A DNA stretch of 64,000 nt from Acidobacteriota bacterium (lineage in GTDB: Bacteria; Acidobacteriota; Vicinamibacteria; Marinacidobacterales; Marinacidobacteraceae). Under the pieces are notes generated by a model. That model made no database searches. It saw only the letters and a program-made list of their open reading frames with translations, and was not told the origin of the DNA. Positions within the stretch are counted from its first letter, which is position 1; each line of letters begins with the position of its first letter. The stretch is from positions 1 to 64,000 of the forward strand of contig VXNL01000071.1 of assembly GCA_009840635.1 (NCBI GenBank). The letters run 5' to 3'. The position numbers were made by a program, and so were the translations under genes. Shown piece after piece: positions 35,152 to 43,317 of the stretch.

Positions 35152-36495
35152 TCACACTTCCTCCGCGACTGTCCGGAGCCTGTCGAAGACCTGCGCTGCC
35201 TTGGGGCCGGCGGCCGGGTGCTCGCGGAGCCCCTCGGCGGCAATACCCGGATTCCCGGCGAGCGCGGCCCGCACGAACTCCCGTTCGGCAGCCTTTGCCC
35301 GCCGGAGCAGGGCGCCGGCGGGAACCGGCAGCGGCGGCTGGGGAATCGGGGCGACGCCGTGCTTCCCGACGAGCGCCGCGACTTCCACGACATCGTCCGC
35401 GGGCAGTTCCGGGACCGCGGGCCCTCCGAGCGGGGTGCGGTTCCGGGTGTTCACCACCATCTCCTCCGGCCCGTCCCCAAGGAGCGCCCCCATCGCCTGG
35501 AGGCCGATGCGGTCGTAGCCGCTCGGGCCGTCGGCGGGGGGAGCGCCGCCGGGTGGAGAGGCGTCCGCGCGGGCCTCGATCCCGAAGTAGGAGGCGTCCC
35601 GCTCGTGAGTGAACTCGCGGTAGGCGGTCTGCGCCTGCTCCGGACTCCCGGCTGCCGCGAGCGCGGCGAAGAGCGTCTCCTCCAGACCGAGAATGGACGC
35701 GCCGCGGGTGGTCCCGGAAGCGCGGGTGCGCTCCATCGCGCGGTCCGGATGGAGGTGGAGGAACACGTACTCGGAGGGGATGGCCCCGGCCATCTCGGAA
35801 GTCTCGAAGAGCCCGTCGCGGTGAATCCGCAGGAGGCGGTCCGTGTCGCCGAACAGGTCCGCGAGGCGGTTCTCCGGGGGGAAGGCGCCGGTCGGATCGG
35901 CCTCCTCGAGCGCCGTGAGCCAGCCGAGATGGTTGATCCCGGACCAACCGACCGAGCAGGCGGCGGGATCGAGGTAGAGGAGTGCCACAACCCGGTCGGT
36001 GAGTTCGGCGGGCGTGTCGCAGATGCCCACCACCTCCAGTGAGGTCTCGTTCAGGAGCGCCTCGGTGACCATTCCGGCGGGATTCGTGTAGTTGATCAGG
36101 GTGGCGTCCGGCGCCTCCCGTTCCACGACGCGGGCGAGGCGGAGCATCGCCGGGATGTTCCGCATGGCGAGCGCGGCGCCGGCCGCTCCCACCGTTTCCT
36201 GTCCGAGCACGCCCGCCTCGATGCAAACCCGCTCGTCGTGGGCGCGGACTTCCTGTCCGCCGGCGCGGATGGATGCGAAGACGAACCGGCTGCCGCGGAC
36301 GGCGGCGTCCGGCGTCCGGCTGACGCTCACCCGGATGCCGGGCGCGCTCGCCTCCACGACTGGTGCGATGGCCGCGAGCCGCCCCGGGTCCGTGTCGTAG
36401 AGCGCGAGTTCCCGGACCCCGAGGCCGCTGCCGGCGAGCGCCCGCGCCAGCAGCGGGCTGCGCAGGCCGGCCCCGCCGAGAAGAGCGACCTTCAC
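35152..36495 (-). CDS. Glycoside hydrolase family 4-like NAD-dependent enzyme
   Basis: This 447-residue protein is GH4-like. The Rossmann N-terminus (KVALLGGAGLRSPLLARAL) binds NAD+. Typical family features are FVFASIRAGGQEVRAHDE, INYTNPAGMVTEAL, the metal-ligand segment GICDTPAEL (Cys near 159) and NHLGWL (His near 186). GH4 enzymes split phosphorylated or plain glycosides by an oxidation-elimination mechanism needing NAD+, a divalent metal and often reducing conditions. The start is GTG 36495, overlapping the kinase stop by 4 bp, so a kinase and GH4 enzyme are made together. Phosphorylation of the sugar before or after cleavage is an inference. Confidence 0.88.
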   Translation of the reverse strand: MKVALLGGAGLRSPLLARALAGSGLGVRELALYDTDPGRLAAIAPVVEASAPGIRVSVSRTPDAAVRGSRFVFASIRAGGQEVRAHDERVCIEAGVLGQETVGAAGAALAMRNIPAMLRLARVVEREAPDATLINYTNPAGMVTEALLNETSLEVVGICDTPAELTDRVVALLYLDPAACSVGWSGINHLGWLTALEEADPTGAFPPENRLADLFGDTDRLLRIHRDGLFETSEMAGAIPSEYVFLHLHPDRAMERTRASGTTRGASILGLEETLFAALAAAGSPEQAQTAYREFTHERDASYFGIEARADASPPGGAPPADGPSGYDRIGLQAMGALLGDGPEEMVVNTRNRTPLGGPAVPELPADDVVEVAALVGKHGVAPIPQPPLPVPAGALLRRAKAAEREFVRAALAGNPGIAAEGLREHPAAGPKAAQVFDRLRTVAEEV

Positions 36496-37382
36496 GGGCG
36501 CCAGGGCCGGCGCGGCAGCCCGCCGAGGTGCTGGACGGAGCGGGCCCCGCAGACGTTGCCGGCCGCGAGCTGTTCCTCGAGCGACCCGCCCCGGAGCCTC
36601 CGCGCCAGGAATCCGGCGGCAAACGCGTCACCCGCCCCCGTGGTGTCGCGGATCCCGCGGAGGGGTATCGGGGCGGGGACCCGCGTTTCGGGGCGTCCGA
36701 AGACCTCGGCGCCGTCCGCTCCCCGCTTCACGATCACCAGCGTGCCGGCGTCGGCGGCCCGCTGGAGAAAGCCGTTCGGGCCGTCGTAGAGGTTCGCTTC
36801 CTGGCCGTTCAGGAACACGCCGGCGGCCTGTTCCAGGAGTTCGGCGAAACCGTCGCGTCGCGGGAGGTCCTCGTCGTACCCGAAGTCCCAGAAGATCTCG
36901 GCCGTCTCGCCCACCTGCCGCATGGCCGTCTGGAGTTCCGACCACGCCGGGCAGACGCGGGGCGGCATCGCCATCAGCACGGCGCCGAAGGGAGTCGTGG
37001 ACCCCGCACGCCGGAGGGCGACGTAGATGCGCTGCTCGAGTTCCCGGTTCATCCCGTTGAACGTCGCGAAGCTGCGCTCCGGCCCGAACGACATACAGGC
37101 CGTGACCGCGTGCGGCTCGCGCGGCCGGCGGAGATTGCGGTAGCCGATGCCCTCGGTCTCGAGGACCCGGCCGACCCGCGGAGGCAGCGCCGAGAGGAGG
37201 TCCACCTCCAGGCCTTCCGCCCGCGCCCACGCCGCCGAGATGAGCGCCCCCCCGCCGAAGGTCCGCCGGAACTGGTCGGTCCGGATTTCCTCGCCGGGCC
37301 GGGGGAGGCGCGGCAGCTCCGCGAAGATGAGGTCCTCGAACGTCTCTCCGGCGATCAGCAGGCGGGGCGCGCCGGAGGGCAT
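36492..37382 (-). CDS. PfkB-family carbohydrate kinase
   Basis: This 296-residue ribokinase-fold sugar or nucleoside kinase shows an N-terminal RLLIAGETFEDLIF, the GGGA substrate motif (RRTFGGGALISAAWARAEGL), and the C-terminal anion-hole and catalytic motif DTTGAGDAFAAGFL near residue 247. It is predicted to phosphorylate a sugar using ATP. The stop overlaps the GTG of the GH4 gene as GTGA. The start ATG 37382 is close to the divergent hydrolase at 37434, and the gap of 51 bases must hold two promoters. No transporter sits within the pair. Confidence 0.88.
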   Translation of the reverse strand: MPSGAPRLLIAGETFEDLIFAELPRLPRPGEEIRTDQFRRTFGGGALISAAWARAEGLEVDLLSALPPRVGRVLETEGIGYRNLRRPREPHAVTACMSFGPERSFATFNGMNRELEQRIYVALRRAGSTTPFGAVLMAMPPRVCPAWSELQTAMRQVGETAEIFWDFGYDEDLPRRDGFAELLEQAAGVFLNGQEANLYDGPNGFLQRAADAGTLVIVKRGADGAEVFGRPETRVPAPIPLRGIRDTTGAGDAFAAGFLARRLRGGSLEEQLAAGNVCGARSVQHLGGLPRRPWRP

Positions 37383-37433
37383 GGAGGGAGAGGCTATCCG
37401 TAACCCGTCGCGTCAGCCGTTACGCTTCGCTGG

Positions 37434-38513
37434 ATGCTCGGGATCGGGTGGCGCTCTTGGCGGATGGGCCTTCTCCTCACGGTCCCGCTCGCTCACGGCG
37501 CGCCAGCATCGGCCCAATCACCGGCCCCGCCGACATTCCACGACGCGCACTACCACCCCACGGACTACATCCAGCAGGAGACGGCGCTCCCCGAGTTCCT
37601 CGACATGATGGGCGACCGGGTGGGGCGCGCCGCGCTGATGGGGATTCCCCTACAGCAGAAGTGGGACTGGTTCGAGTCGGGGGAACGCCCGCCGGACTAC
37701 TACCTGCGCTCGGACGCCGCCCTCTACTACTACCCGTTCGTCGACGCGATGGTGGCGGAGGCGGTGTTGGCGTTGCCGGCGGAGCAGCAGGAGCGGTTCG
37801 ATCCCATGATCACCGGCTTCAACCCCACCGACATGTACGCGACCGACCACATCCGCCGGGTACTGCGGCTCTACCCGGGGGTGTTCTCGGGGATCGGAGA
37901 GTTCTCGATCCACAAGGAGGTCGTGACCCCGAAGACGGTGGGGCACACGGCGAGCCTCCGCAATCCGGCACTCGACCGCATCCTGGAGTTTGCGGGGGAG
38001 GTCGGGCTCCTGACCCTCATCCACAACGACGTGGACGTGATCCTCCCGCACGAGGGCGCCCCTCCGACGCACTTCGATCCGTTCATCGAGGTGGTCCGGC
38101 GCCATCCCGGAACAACGATCCTCTGGGCGCACGCCGGCCTCGGCCGCTTCGTGGAGCCGACGCCGGGTTACGTGGGGCTGCTGGAGGAGATCCTCCGCGA
38201 CGAAGGGCTGGACCACCTCTACCTCGACCTGTCCTGGGACGTGGTGGCCGAGCAGATCGTGGGGCCTCCGGAAAGACTGGCGGCGTGGGTCGCGATGGTG
38301 AACGCCTGGCCGGAACGCTTCGTGCTCGGCTCGGATTCGGTGGTCACGACGGATGCGGACGCGTATCTCGGCGCGCTGGAGGTCTGGCGTCCGCTCCTCG
38401 ACGGCCTCGATCCGGACGCCAGCGAGAAGGTCCGCCTCGGCAACTACGAGCGGCTGTTCGATTCCGCCCGCGAGCGGGTCCGCGCCTGGGAGGCCGCCCA
38501 GACGGAGCGGTGA
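37434..38513 (+). CDS. Exported metal-dependent hydrolase of the amidohydrolase superfamily
   Basis: This 359-residue protein has a signal-like N-terminus ending near PASAQ. The TIM-barrel start FHDAHYHPTDYIQQE holds a HxH metal pair, with later GEFSIHKEV, LIHNDVD, LWAHAGLGR and VLGSDSV giving the remaining metal ligands and catalytic aspartate. This fits the TatD/amidohydrolase-2 group, often decarboxylases or lactonases. A periplasmic location is probable. The substrate cannot be inferred. It is followed by the AT-richer AbiJ-like gene after a 124-base gap. Confidence 0.8.
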   Translation: MLGIGWRSWRMGLLLTVPLAHGAPASAQSPAPPTFHDAHYHPTDYIQQETALPEFLDMMGDRVGRAALMGIPLQQKWDWFESGERPPDYYLRSDAALYYYPFVDAMVAEAVLALPAEQQERFDPMITGFNPTDMYATDHIRRVLRLYPGVFSGIGEFSIHKEVVTPKTVGHTASLRNPALDRILEFAGEVGLLTLIHNDVDVILPHEGAPPTHFDPFIEVVRRHPGTTILWAHAGLGRFVEPTPGYVGLLEEILRDEGLDHLYLDLSWDVVAEQIVGPPERLAAWVAMVNAWPERFVLGSDSVVTTDADAYLGALEVWRPLLDGLDPDASEKVRLGNYERLFDSARERVRAWEAAQTER

Positions 38514-38637
38514 TAACGCAGCGGAAACGACCGCCAGTCTCCAACCGGCATCGCCGATCCCCACCGGCGGGAAACGCCCCAGCCGAAACGAAACAGTACC
38601 CGGGAAAACGGCCACAGAACCGATAAGGAGAGAGACA

Positions 38638-39480
38638 ATGGGACTCAGTTTTTCGCAACGATTTGGATACTCCCCAGTCCCTCAACGTCTGACCCTTGAG
38701 GAACTGCCGGAGAACGCTAGGGTTGCGATATGGAATGTTCTGATTCGGGAGATTAGTACGGACATTCCAAGACGGATTGGACCTCTGTCAATGCCGTCAT
38801 CTTGGGTAGGTATCCTCGTTTCTGTACATGAGGAAGTCTTTAACGAGAAATACAACACGTTTAACTTCGACCATACGGTTCAGCGCATCGACGGGGTTAT
38901 TCAGGCCGATACGTTTTGGGTCGTTTTTGACCTTGTCCAATTTATCCTTCGACATCCGTCATGCCCGGCGCATCTTGTGGAAGCAATGGCCGATTGTTTT
39001 GCAGCCAAACAGCTGGCATATTCGATCGAGTGTGCAACCGAACCCACGATCGTCCCGGCTGCCAGCGAAGCAGAGGGTCACGCAATTTCGGATGCGTTCC
39101 AAACACTGAGGGATGCAGGCCTTCGTTCCGCCACGAAGCACCTAGAAGAGGCCAGTCAGTTAATCAATAGAGCTGACTACTCCGGCTCCATAAGGGAGAG
39201 CATTCACGCGGTGGAATCCGTTGCTAAACCCTTGGCCCGGACGTCATCAAACTCGCTCGGCCCGGCGCTGAAGGCACTCGAGAAAGATGGCACGCTGCAT
39301 CCGGCCCTTAAGGGAGGGTTCTTGAACCTATACGGATATACCTCAGATGAGCAGGGGATAAGGCACGCTCTGCTGGACGGGAATGACGCGGCTGTGGGGC
39401 CTGAAGAGGCCGTGTTCATGTTGAGCGCGTGCGCTGCTTTTGCCGGGTTTCTGGCACGGAAGGCTAAGCGAACGCGCTAG
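38638..39480 (+). CDS. AbiJ N-terminal domain 4-type protein, candidate abortive-infection gene
   Basis: This 280-residue protein has a start matching the AbiJ_NTD4 pattern (SFSQRFGYSPVPQRLTLEEL, then ARVAIWNVLIREI). A helical, HEPN-like C-terminal part contains INRADYSGSIRESIHAVESV, where RxxxxH-type residues typical of HEPN nucleases can be placed as RESIHA. AbiJ-like proteins are linked to phage resistance; action would be RNA cleavage after infection, an inference here. The ribosome-binding site AAGGAGAGAG is good. Its codon use and base content are visibly AT-richer than the neighbours, and it stands alone between a hydrolase and a deacetylase gene, so it was probably acquired by transfer. 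Confidence 0.7.
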   Translation: MGLSFSQRFGYSPVPQRLTLEELPENARVAIWNVLIREISTDIPRRIGPLSMPSSWVGILVSVHEEVFNEKYNTFNFDHTVQRIDGVIQADTFWVVFDLVQFILRHPSCPAHLVEAMADCFAAKQLAYSIECATEPTIVPAASEAEGHAISDAFQTLRDAGLRSATKHLEEASQLINRADYSGSIRESIHAVESVAKPLARTSSNSLGPALKALEKDGTLHPALKGGFLNLYGYTSDEQGIRHALLDGNDAAVGPEEAVFMLSACAAFAGFLARKAKRTR

Positions 39481-39761
39481 CGCCGGCGCGAGAGTGCCAC
39501 CGACACTGAATGAAGTCTCCCTCGACTCGGATGGCTGTTGCGGGGCTACCTTGTCTGAAGCAGGTGTCCTTCCGACTGAACGGTTTGTCGTTCTACGCGG
39601 ATCCGACCGAAGCTGGAGTGAGTTCCGCACAGAGCCTTTGTGGACGCATTTTCCGGGTGTCGAACGCGCTCCCGATGTCGCGAGTAGTCCTGTGTTGGAT
39701 AAGCCTCCGACCAGAAAGATGTGTCGTAGGGATCGCTGGCGTTCTCCTACACTTCCGCATC

Positions 39762-42374
39762 ATGCGCTGGGTTCGGTTTCTTGGCGGCTTGGGAACGGCA
39801 ACGCTGTTCATCGCGGTTGCCGGCGTGGCGTTCGCCCAGCCGTCGGGTCCGGGGCAGGGGCGGGCGGCCGAGGCCTGGCACTGGATCCAGAAGCTCCAGA
39901 CGACCGGATCGGTCCTGCACGTCACCGCGCATCCGGACGACGAGAACGGGGCGCTGCTCGCGCTGCTGAGCCGCGGCCACGGCGTCCGGACAGCGCTCCT
40001 CAGCCTCACCCGGGGCGAGGCCGGCGCCAACGCGATCGGGCCGGAACTCTTTGACGGCCTGGGCCTGATCCGGGCCGCCGAACTCGAAGCGTCCGCGAAC
40101 TGGTACGGACTCGACCGGATCTACTACACCCCGCTCGCCGACTACGGCTACTCGAAGAACCTGGAGGAGGCGCTCCGCTCCTGGGATGAGGATGCCGCGG
40201 CGGCCGATGTCGTGGAGGTGATCCGGCGGGAGCGGCCGATGGTCGTCCTCGCCCGGTTCACCGGGGACCCGCGGGACGGGCACGGCCAGCACCAGTTCGC
40301 GGGTCGGATCGCAGTGCGCGGCTTCGACGGCGCCCCGGACATGGGGGCGTTTCCGGCCCGCGAGGGACGGCGGCCGCACCTCCCGCTCGCCTTCTTCCAG
40401 CGGGCGCGCGACGAGGCGGGGGCGCTCGAGATCGACGTCGCGGGCTCCCGGCCGTGGCTCTCCCATTCCTTCGCCGAACTGAACGCGATCGGGCTCTCCT
40501 ACCAGCGCTCGCAGACCCGCGGCGTGGTCCGGCCCGTCGCTGGCCGGGGAACGACGCGGTTGATACGTGCCGACGGCGATCCGGACGCCGGGAACGACCT
40601 TCTCGCCATGCTCGGCCCGGAGCGGGCCTCGCTCTCCGCCCGTTTCGCCCCGGTGGTGCCGGCGCGGCTCCTGGCGGTGCTCGAGCGCCTGGATACGCAC
40701 TTCGGGGCGGTTGCCGCCGGGTTCGACTGGAACGCCCCCGAAGCGAGCCTGCCGCGGCTCGGCGAGGCGCTCGCCGAGGCCCGGGAACTGCTCTCCGAGC
40801 GGTCGCCGTCCGGGTTCTTCGACGTCCGGCACGAACTGGAACGGAAGGAGGAGCAGCTCGTCGCCGCGATCCGGGCCGCCGCTGGGGTCTCCTTCGACGC
40901 CCTGGCCAGCGAACCGGCCGCGGAGAGCGGCGGATCGCCCTTCGCGCCGCCCCCGGCCTTCGGCCCGGTCGTGCCCGGCCAGCGTTTCGAGGTTCGGGCG
41001 AGCGCCGCCGCCCTCGCTCCGGCGCGGGTCGCCGGTGTTTCCCTCGACGTTCCCGGCGAAGTCGAGCCGGTGGACGCGGCGGGCGGAACCCATCGATTCG
41101 TCGTGACCCTCGCCGCGGACGCTCCGGTGCTCCGCCCTCACGTCGAACGCTCCGGTCTCGGCGAGAGCCGCTACCGCGCGAACGGCGACTGGACGCTCGG
41201 CGCCCCGCCGCCGGCGATGACGGCGACCCTCGATCTGGAGATTCCGGCGGGCGGCGGAGGCGAAACCGTCACCGTCGCGCTCGCGGCCCCGGTGGAGCGC
41301 TTCGAACCCAACCTCCCCTACGGCTACGAGCGGCGCGAACTGGAGATCCTGCCGCCGGTTTCGGTCGCCTTCGATCCGGGTTTCGCGGCCTTTCCCGCCG
41401 GAGCGGAAACCGCAGCCTTCGAAGCCAGTCTGACGGTCACCGGGAATCAGCCCGGCGCGTTCCGGGTGGGCCTCGAACTGCCGGATGGTTTCCGGGCGGA
41501 ACCCGCCGGGAGCGCGGTCGCCTTTGACCGGGCCGGGGAGGAGGCGGGCGTCCGCTTCACGGTCCACGCCGCCGGGGTGGCGGCGGGCGCCTACGAGATC
41601 ACGGCGAACGTGGACGGAGGCTCCGGTGAGACAGCGGCGGCCGTCGGCTACCAGCGCATCGCGCACCGGGACCTGCCGCTGCGCTACCTGGTGCGCCCCG
41701 CCTCGCTCCGGGTTGCCGGCGTCGAACTGTCGATGCCGGAGGGACTCCGGGTCGGTTACGTGGTGGGCGCCGGTGACGAGGTCCCCGCCGGCATCGAAGC
41801 CCTGGGGGCCGAAGTGACGCTGCTGGACGAGACGGCCCTTCTGAACTCGGACCTTGGCGCGTACGACGCGGTGGTGACGGGGACCCGGGCCTACGCGGTG
41901 CGCCCGGACCTCCTCCGCGCCAATCGCCGGCTCCTCGACTACGCGCGGGACGGCGGTCACCTGGTCGTGCTCTACAACACGGACGAGCTGATCCCGAACC
42001 AGCACGCGCCCTTTCCGGGCGTTCTGCCCCGGCGGTCCGAGGAGGTCTCCGAGGAGGACAGCCCGCTGACGGTGCTGGCCCCGGACCATCCCCTGATGAC
42101 CTGGCCGCACCGGATCGGCCCGGCCGACTTCGAGGGCTGGGTCGAACAGCGCGGCTCCAAGTTCTGGAGCGAGTGGGACGAGGCGTACGCCGCGCTCTTC
42201 GAGACGCAGGACACCGGCCAGGAGCCGCAGCGGGGCGGAGCGCTCAGCGCCGAGGTCGGCGAAGGGCGCTACACCTACTTCGCCTACGCGCTGCACCGGC
42301 AACTCCCGGAGGGGGTCCCGGGAGCGTTCCGGCTGCTCGGCAACCTGATCGCGGCGTCCCGGAGCCCGCAATAG
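39762..42374 (+). CDS. Exported PIG-L family deacetylase with large C-terminal beta region
   Basis: This 870-residue protein has a signal peptide (LFIAVAGVAFAQ) and an N-terminal PIG-L/LmbE domain: zinc-binding AHPDDENGALLALLS near residue 55, then TRGEAGANAIGPE, and GQHQFAGR near 173 for the remaining zinc ligand. PIG-L enzymes remove N-acetyl groups from GlcNAc-like sugars. The remaining 500 residues are two or more beta-sandwich domains (PGEVEPVDAAGG, TVTGNQPGAFRVGLELPDG) and a final Rossmann-like stretch (GAYDAVVTGTRAYAVRPDLL), similar to other extracellular PIG-L proteins. Upstream, positions 39481-39761 have no gene and an AT content more like the AbiJ gene; the frame open there is not convincing. 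Confidence 0.88.
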   Translation: MRWVRFLGGLGTATLFIAVAGVAFAQPSGPGQGRAAEAWHWIQKLQTTGSVLHVTAHPDDENGALLALLSRGHGVRTALLSLTRGEAGANAIGPELFDGLGLIRAAELEASANWYGLDRIYYTPLADYGYSKNLEEALRSWDEDAAAADVVEVIRRERPMVVLARFTGDPRDGHGQHQFAGRIAVRGFDGAPDMGAFPAREGRRPHLPLAFFQRARDEAGALEIDVAGSRPWLSHSFAELNAIGLSYQRSQTRGVVRPVAGRGTTRLIRADGDPDAGNDLLAMLGPERASLSARFAPVVPARLLAVLERLDTHFGAVAAGFDWNAPEASLPRLGEALAEARELLSERSPSGFFDVRHELERKEEQLVAAIRAAAGVSFDALASEPAAESGGSPFAPPPAFGPVVPGQRFEVRASAAALAPARVAGVSLDVPGEVEPVDAAGGTHRFVVTLAADAPVLRPHVERSGLGESRYRANGDWTLGAPPPAMTATLDLEIPAGGGGETVTVALAAPVERFEPNLPYGYERRELEILPPVSVAFDPGFAAFPAGAETAAFEASLTVTGNQPGAFRVGLELPDGFRAEPAGSAVAFDRAGEEAGVRFTVHAAGVAAGAYEITANVDGGSGETAAAVGYQRIAHRDLPLRYLVRPASLRVAGVELSMPEGLRVGYVVGAGDEVPAGIEALGAEVTLLDETALLNSDLGAYDAVVTGTRAYAVRPDLLRANRRLLDYARDGGHLVVLYNTDELIPNQHAPFPGVLPRRSEEVSEEDSPLTVLAPDHPLMTWPHRIGPADFEGWVEQRGSKFWSEWDEAYAALFETQDTGQEPQRGGALSAEVGEGRYTYFAYALHRQLPEGVPGAFRLLGNLIAASRSPQ

Positions 42375-42381
42375 CGGGTAG

Positions 42382-42416
42382 GGAGTGCGGCACTCCGAAT
42401 CACGCTATAGTGCGTG
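42382..42416 (+). promoter_or_regulatory. Promoter and palindromic operator candidates for the Xre-RES operon
   Basis: Two short palindromes precede the antitoxin gene: GGAGTGCGGCACTCC at 42382-42396, with 6-bp arms, and CACGCTATAGTGCGTG at 42401-42416. The centre of the second is TATAGT, a good -10 hexamer, so a protein bound there would block polymerase. Xre-type antitoxins commonly repress their own operon through such sites. No clear -35 is seen. The site begins 8 bases after the PIG-L stop. Confidence 0.5.
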
Positions 42417-42432
42417 AATCCAAGTGGGAACC

Positions 42433-42783
42433 ATGCAGATTCAGGAGTTCGTCCAGGACGATCTCTTTTCCCCCAGCCTCATTGCTCGGGCGCTTCGGAC
42501 CACGCAGGCGGAGATTGCCGACACCCTCGGCCTGCCACGTGAGGCCCTGTCGCGGAAGACGAGGGTGGGGGCGGCGAAGACGCAGCTCCGGCTCCGCCAG
42601 ATGCTGGAGATCCTCCGCCGGGTATCGGACTACAGCGGTTCGGCGCTGTACGCGTACGCCTGGTACCGCTCGGAGCCGCTGCCCGGGTTTGGCGGGATGA
42701 CTCCCGTGGAACTTGTTCGGGAAGGCCGCGCTGACTGGGTCCACAATTATCTCAGCGAGATGATGGACGGCGGGTACGCCTGA
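42433..42783 (+). CDS. MbcA/ParS/Xre-type antitoxin (DUF2384)
   Basis: This 116-residue antitoxin has an N-terminal helix-turn-helix-like region (RALRTTQAEIADTLGLPREALSRK) and the C-terminal DUF2384 part (LRLRQMLEILRRVSDYSG, MTPVELVREGRADWVHNYL) that covers the toxin active site in this family. The ATG at 42433 was preferred over GTG 42424. It stands 27 bases upstream of the RES-domain toxin, the usual order. It should neutralise the toxin and repress the operon, with operator candidates just upstream. Confidence 0.88.
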   Translation: MQIQEFVQDDLFSPSLIARALRTTQAEIADTLGLPREALSRKTRVGAAKTQLRLRQMLEILRRVSDYSGSALYAYAWYRSEPLPGFGGMTPVELVREGRADWVHNYLSEMMDGGYA

Positions 42784-42810
42784 CATCTCGGCACGCTGAC
42801 GGTTCGTTCG

Positions 42811-43317
42811 ATGCGATTCCGAGGCGTGGTGTACCGGGCACATCTGCCCGAGCGGGCTCTGACGGATCCGCTGTCCGGGCAAGGAGCAGCGCTCTACGGC
42901 GGAAGGTTCAATCGAAGAGGGGTCCCGGCCTTCTACACGTCCCTGTCGCTGGCGGGTGCGGTCCGGGAAGTCAGTCGAGCCGGGTTTCCGGTCCAGCCGG
43001 TACTACTCTGCGCTTACGAAGTCGATTGCAGCCCGATCTTTGACGCCACCCGGCCGGACGCGATGGCCCGGGAGGGGGTTCGGTCGGAGCATCTCGATCC
43101 GCCCGACTGGAGACGTGATCGGGACCGAGGCAGAATCCCCGCCTGCTGGGCGGTTTCCGACCGCCTGATTGCCGGAGGCTACGCCGGAATGCTGGTCAGG
43201 GCCTTCTTCCGCGGTGCGGGCCCCGACGACCGCAACCTCGTCCTGTGGAAGTGGAGTGACTCGCTGCCGAGCCGGGTCCGGCTCATCGACGCTGAAGGAC
43301 GCCTCACACCGAAATGA
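42811..43317 (+). CDS. RES-domain toxin
   Basis: This 168-residue toxin of the RES family is named for conserved Arg, Glu and Ser residues. They appear here as YRAHLPE (Arg), a FNRRG turn, and AGAVREVSRAG (Glu), with the Ser in YTSLSLAG. RES toxins degrade or modify NAD+, as phosphorylases or transferases, and so stop growth. Family length is about 150-170, as here. A very short C-terminal SLPSRVRLIDAEGRL follows a WKWSD motif. The stop overlaps the ATG of the TraB-family gene by 4 bp (ATGA). Confidence 0.85.
   Translation: MRFRGVVYRAHLPERALTDPLSGQGAALYGGRFNRRGVPAFYTSLSLAGAVREVSRAGFPVQPVLLCAYEVDCSPIFDATRPDAMAREGVRSEHLDPPDWRRDRDRGRIPACWAVSDRLIAGGYAGMLVRAFFRGAGPDDRNLVLWKWSDSLPSRVRLIDAEGRLTPK

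Noticed and set aside
39510-39761. N-terminal extension of the PIG-L gene
   Set aside because: The frame is open to 39510, but the signal peptide starts at ATG 39762 and the upstream stretch has no domain and a different base composition.
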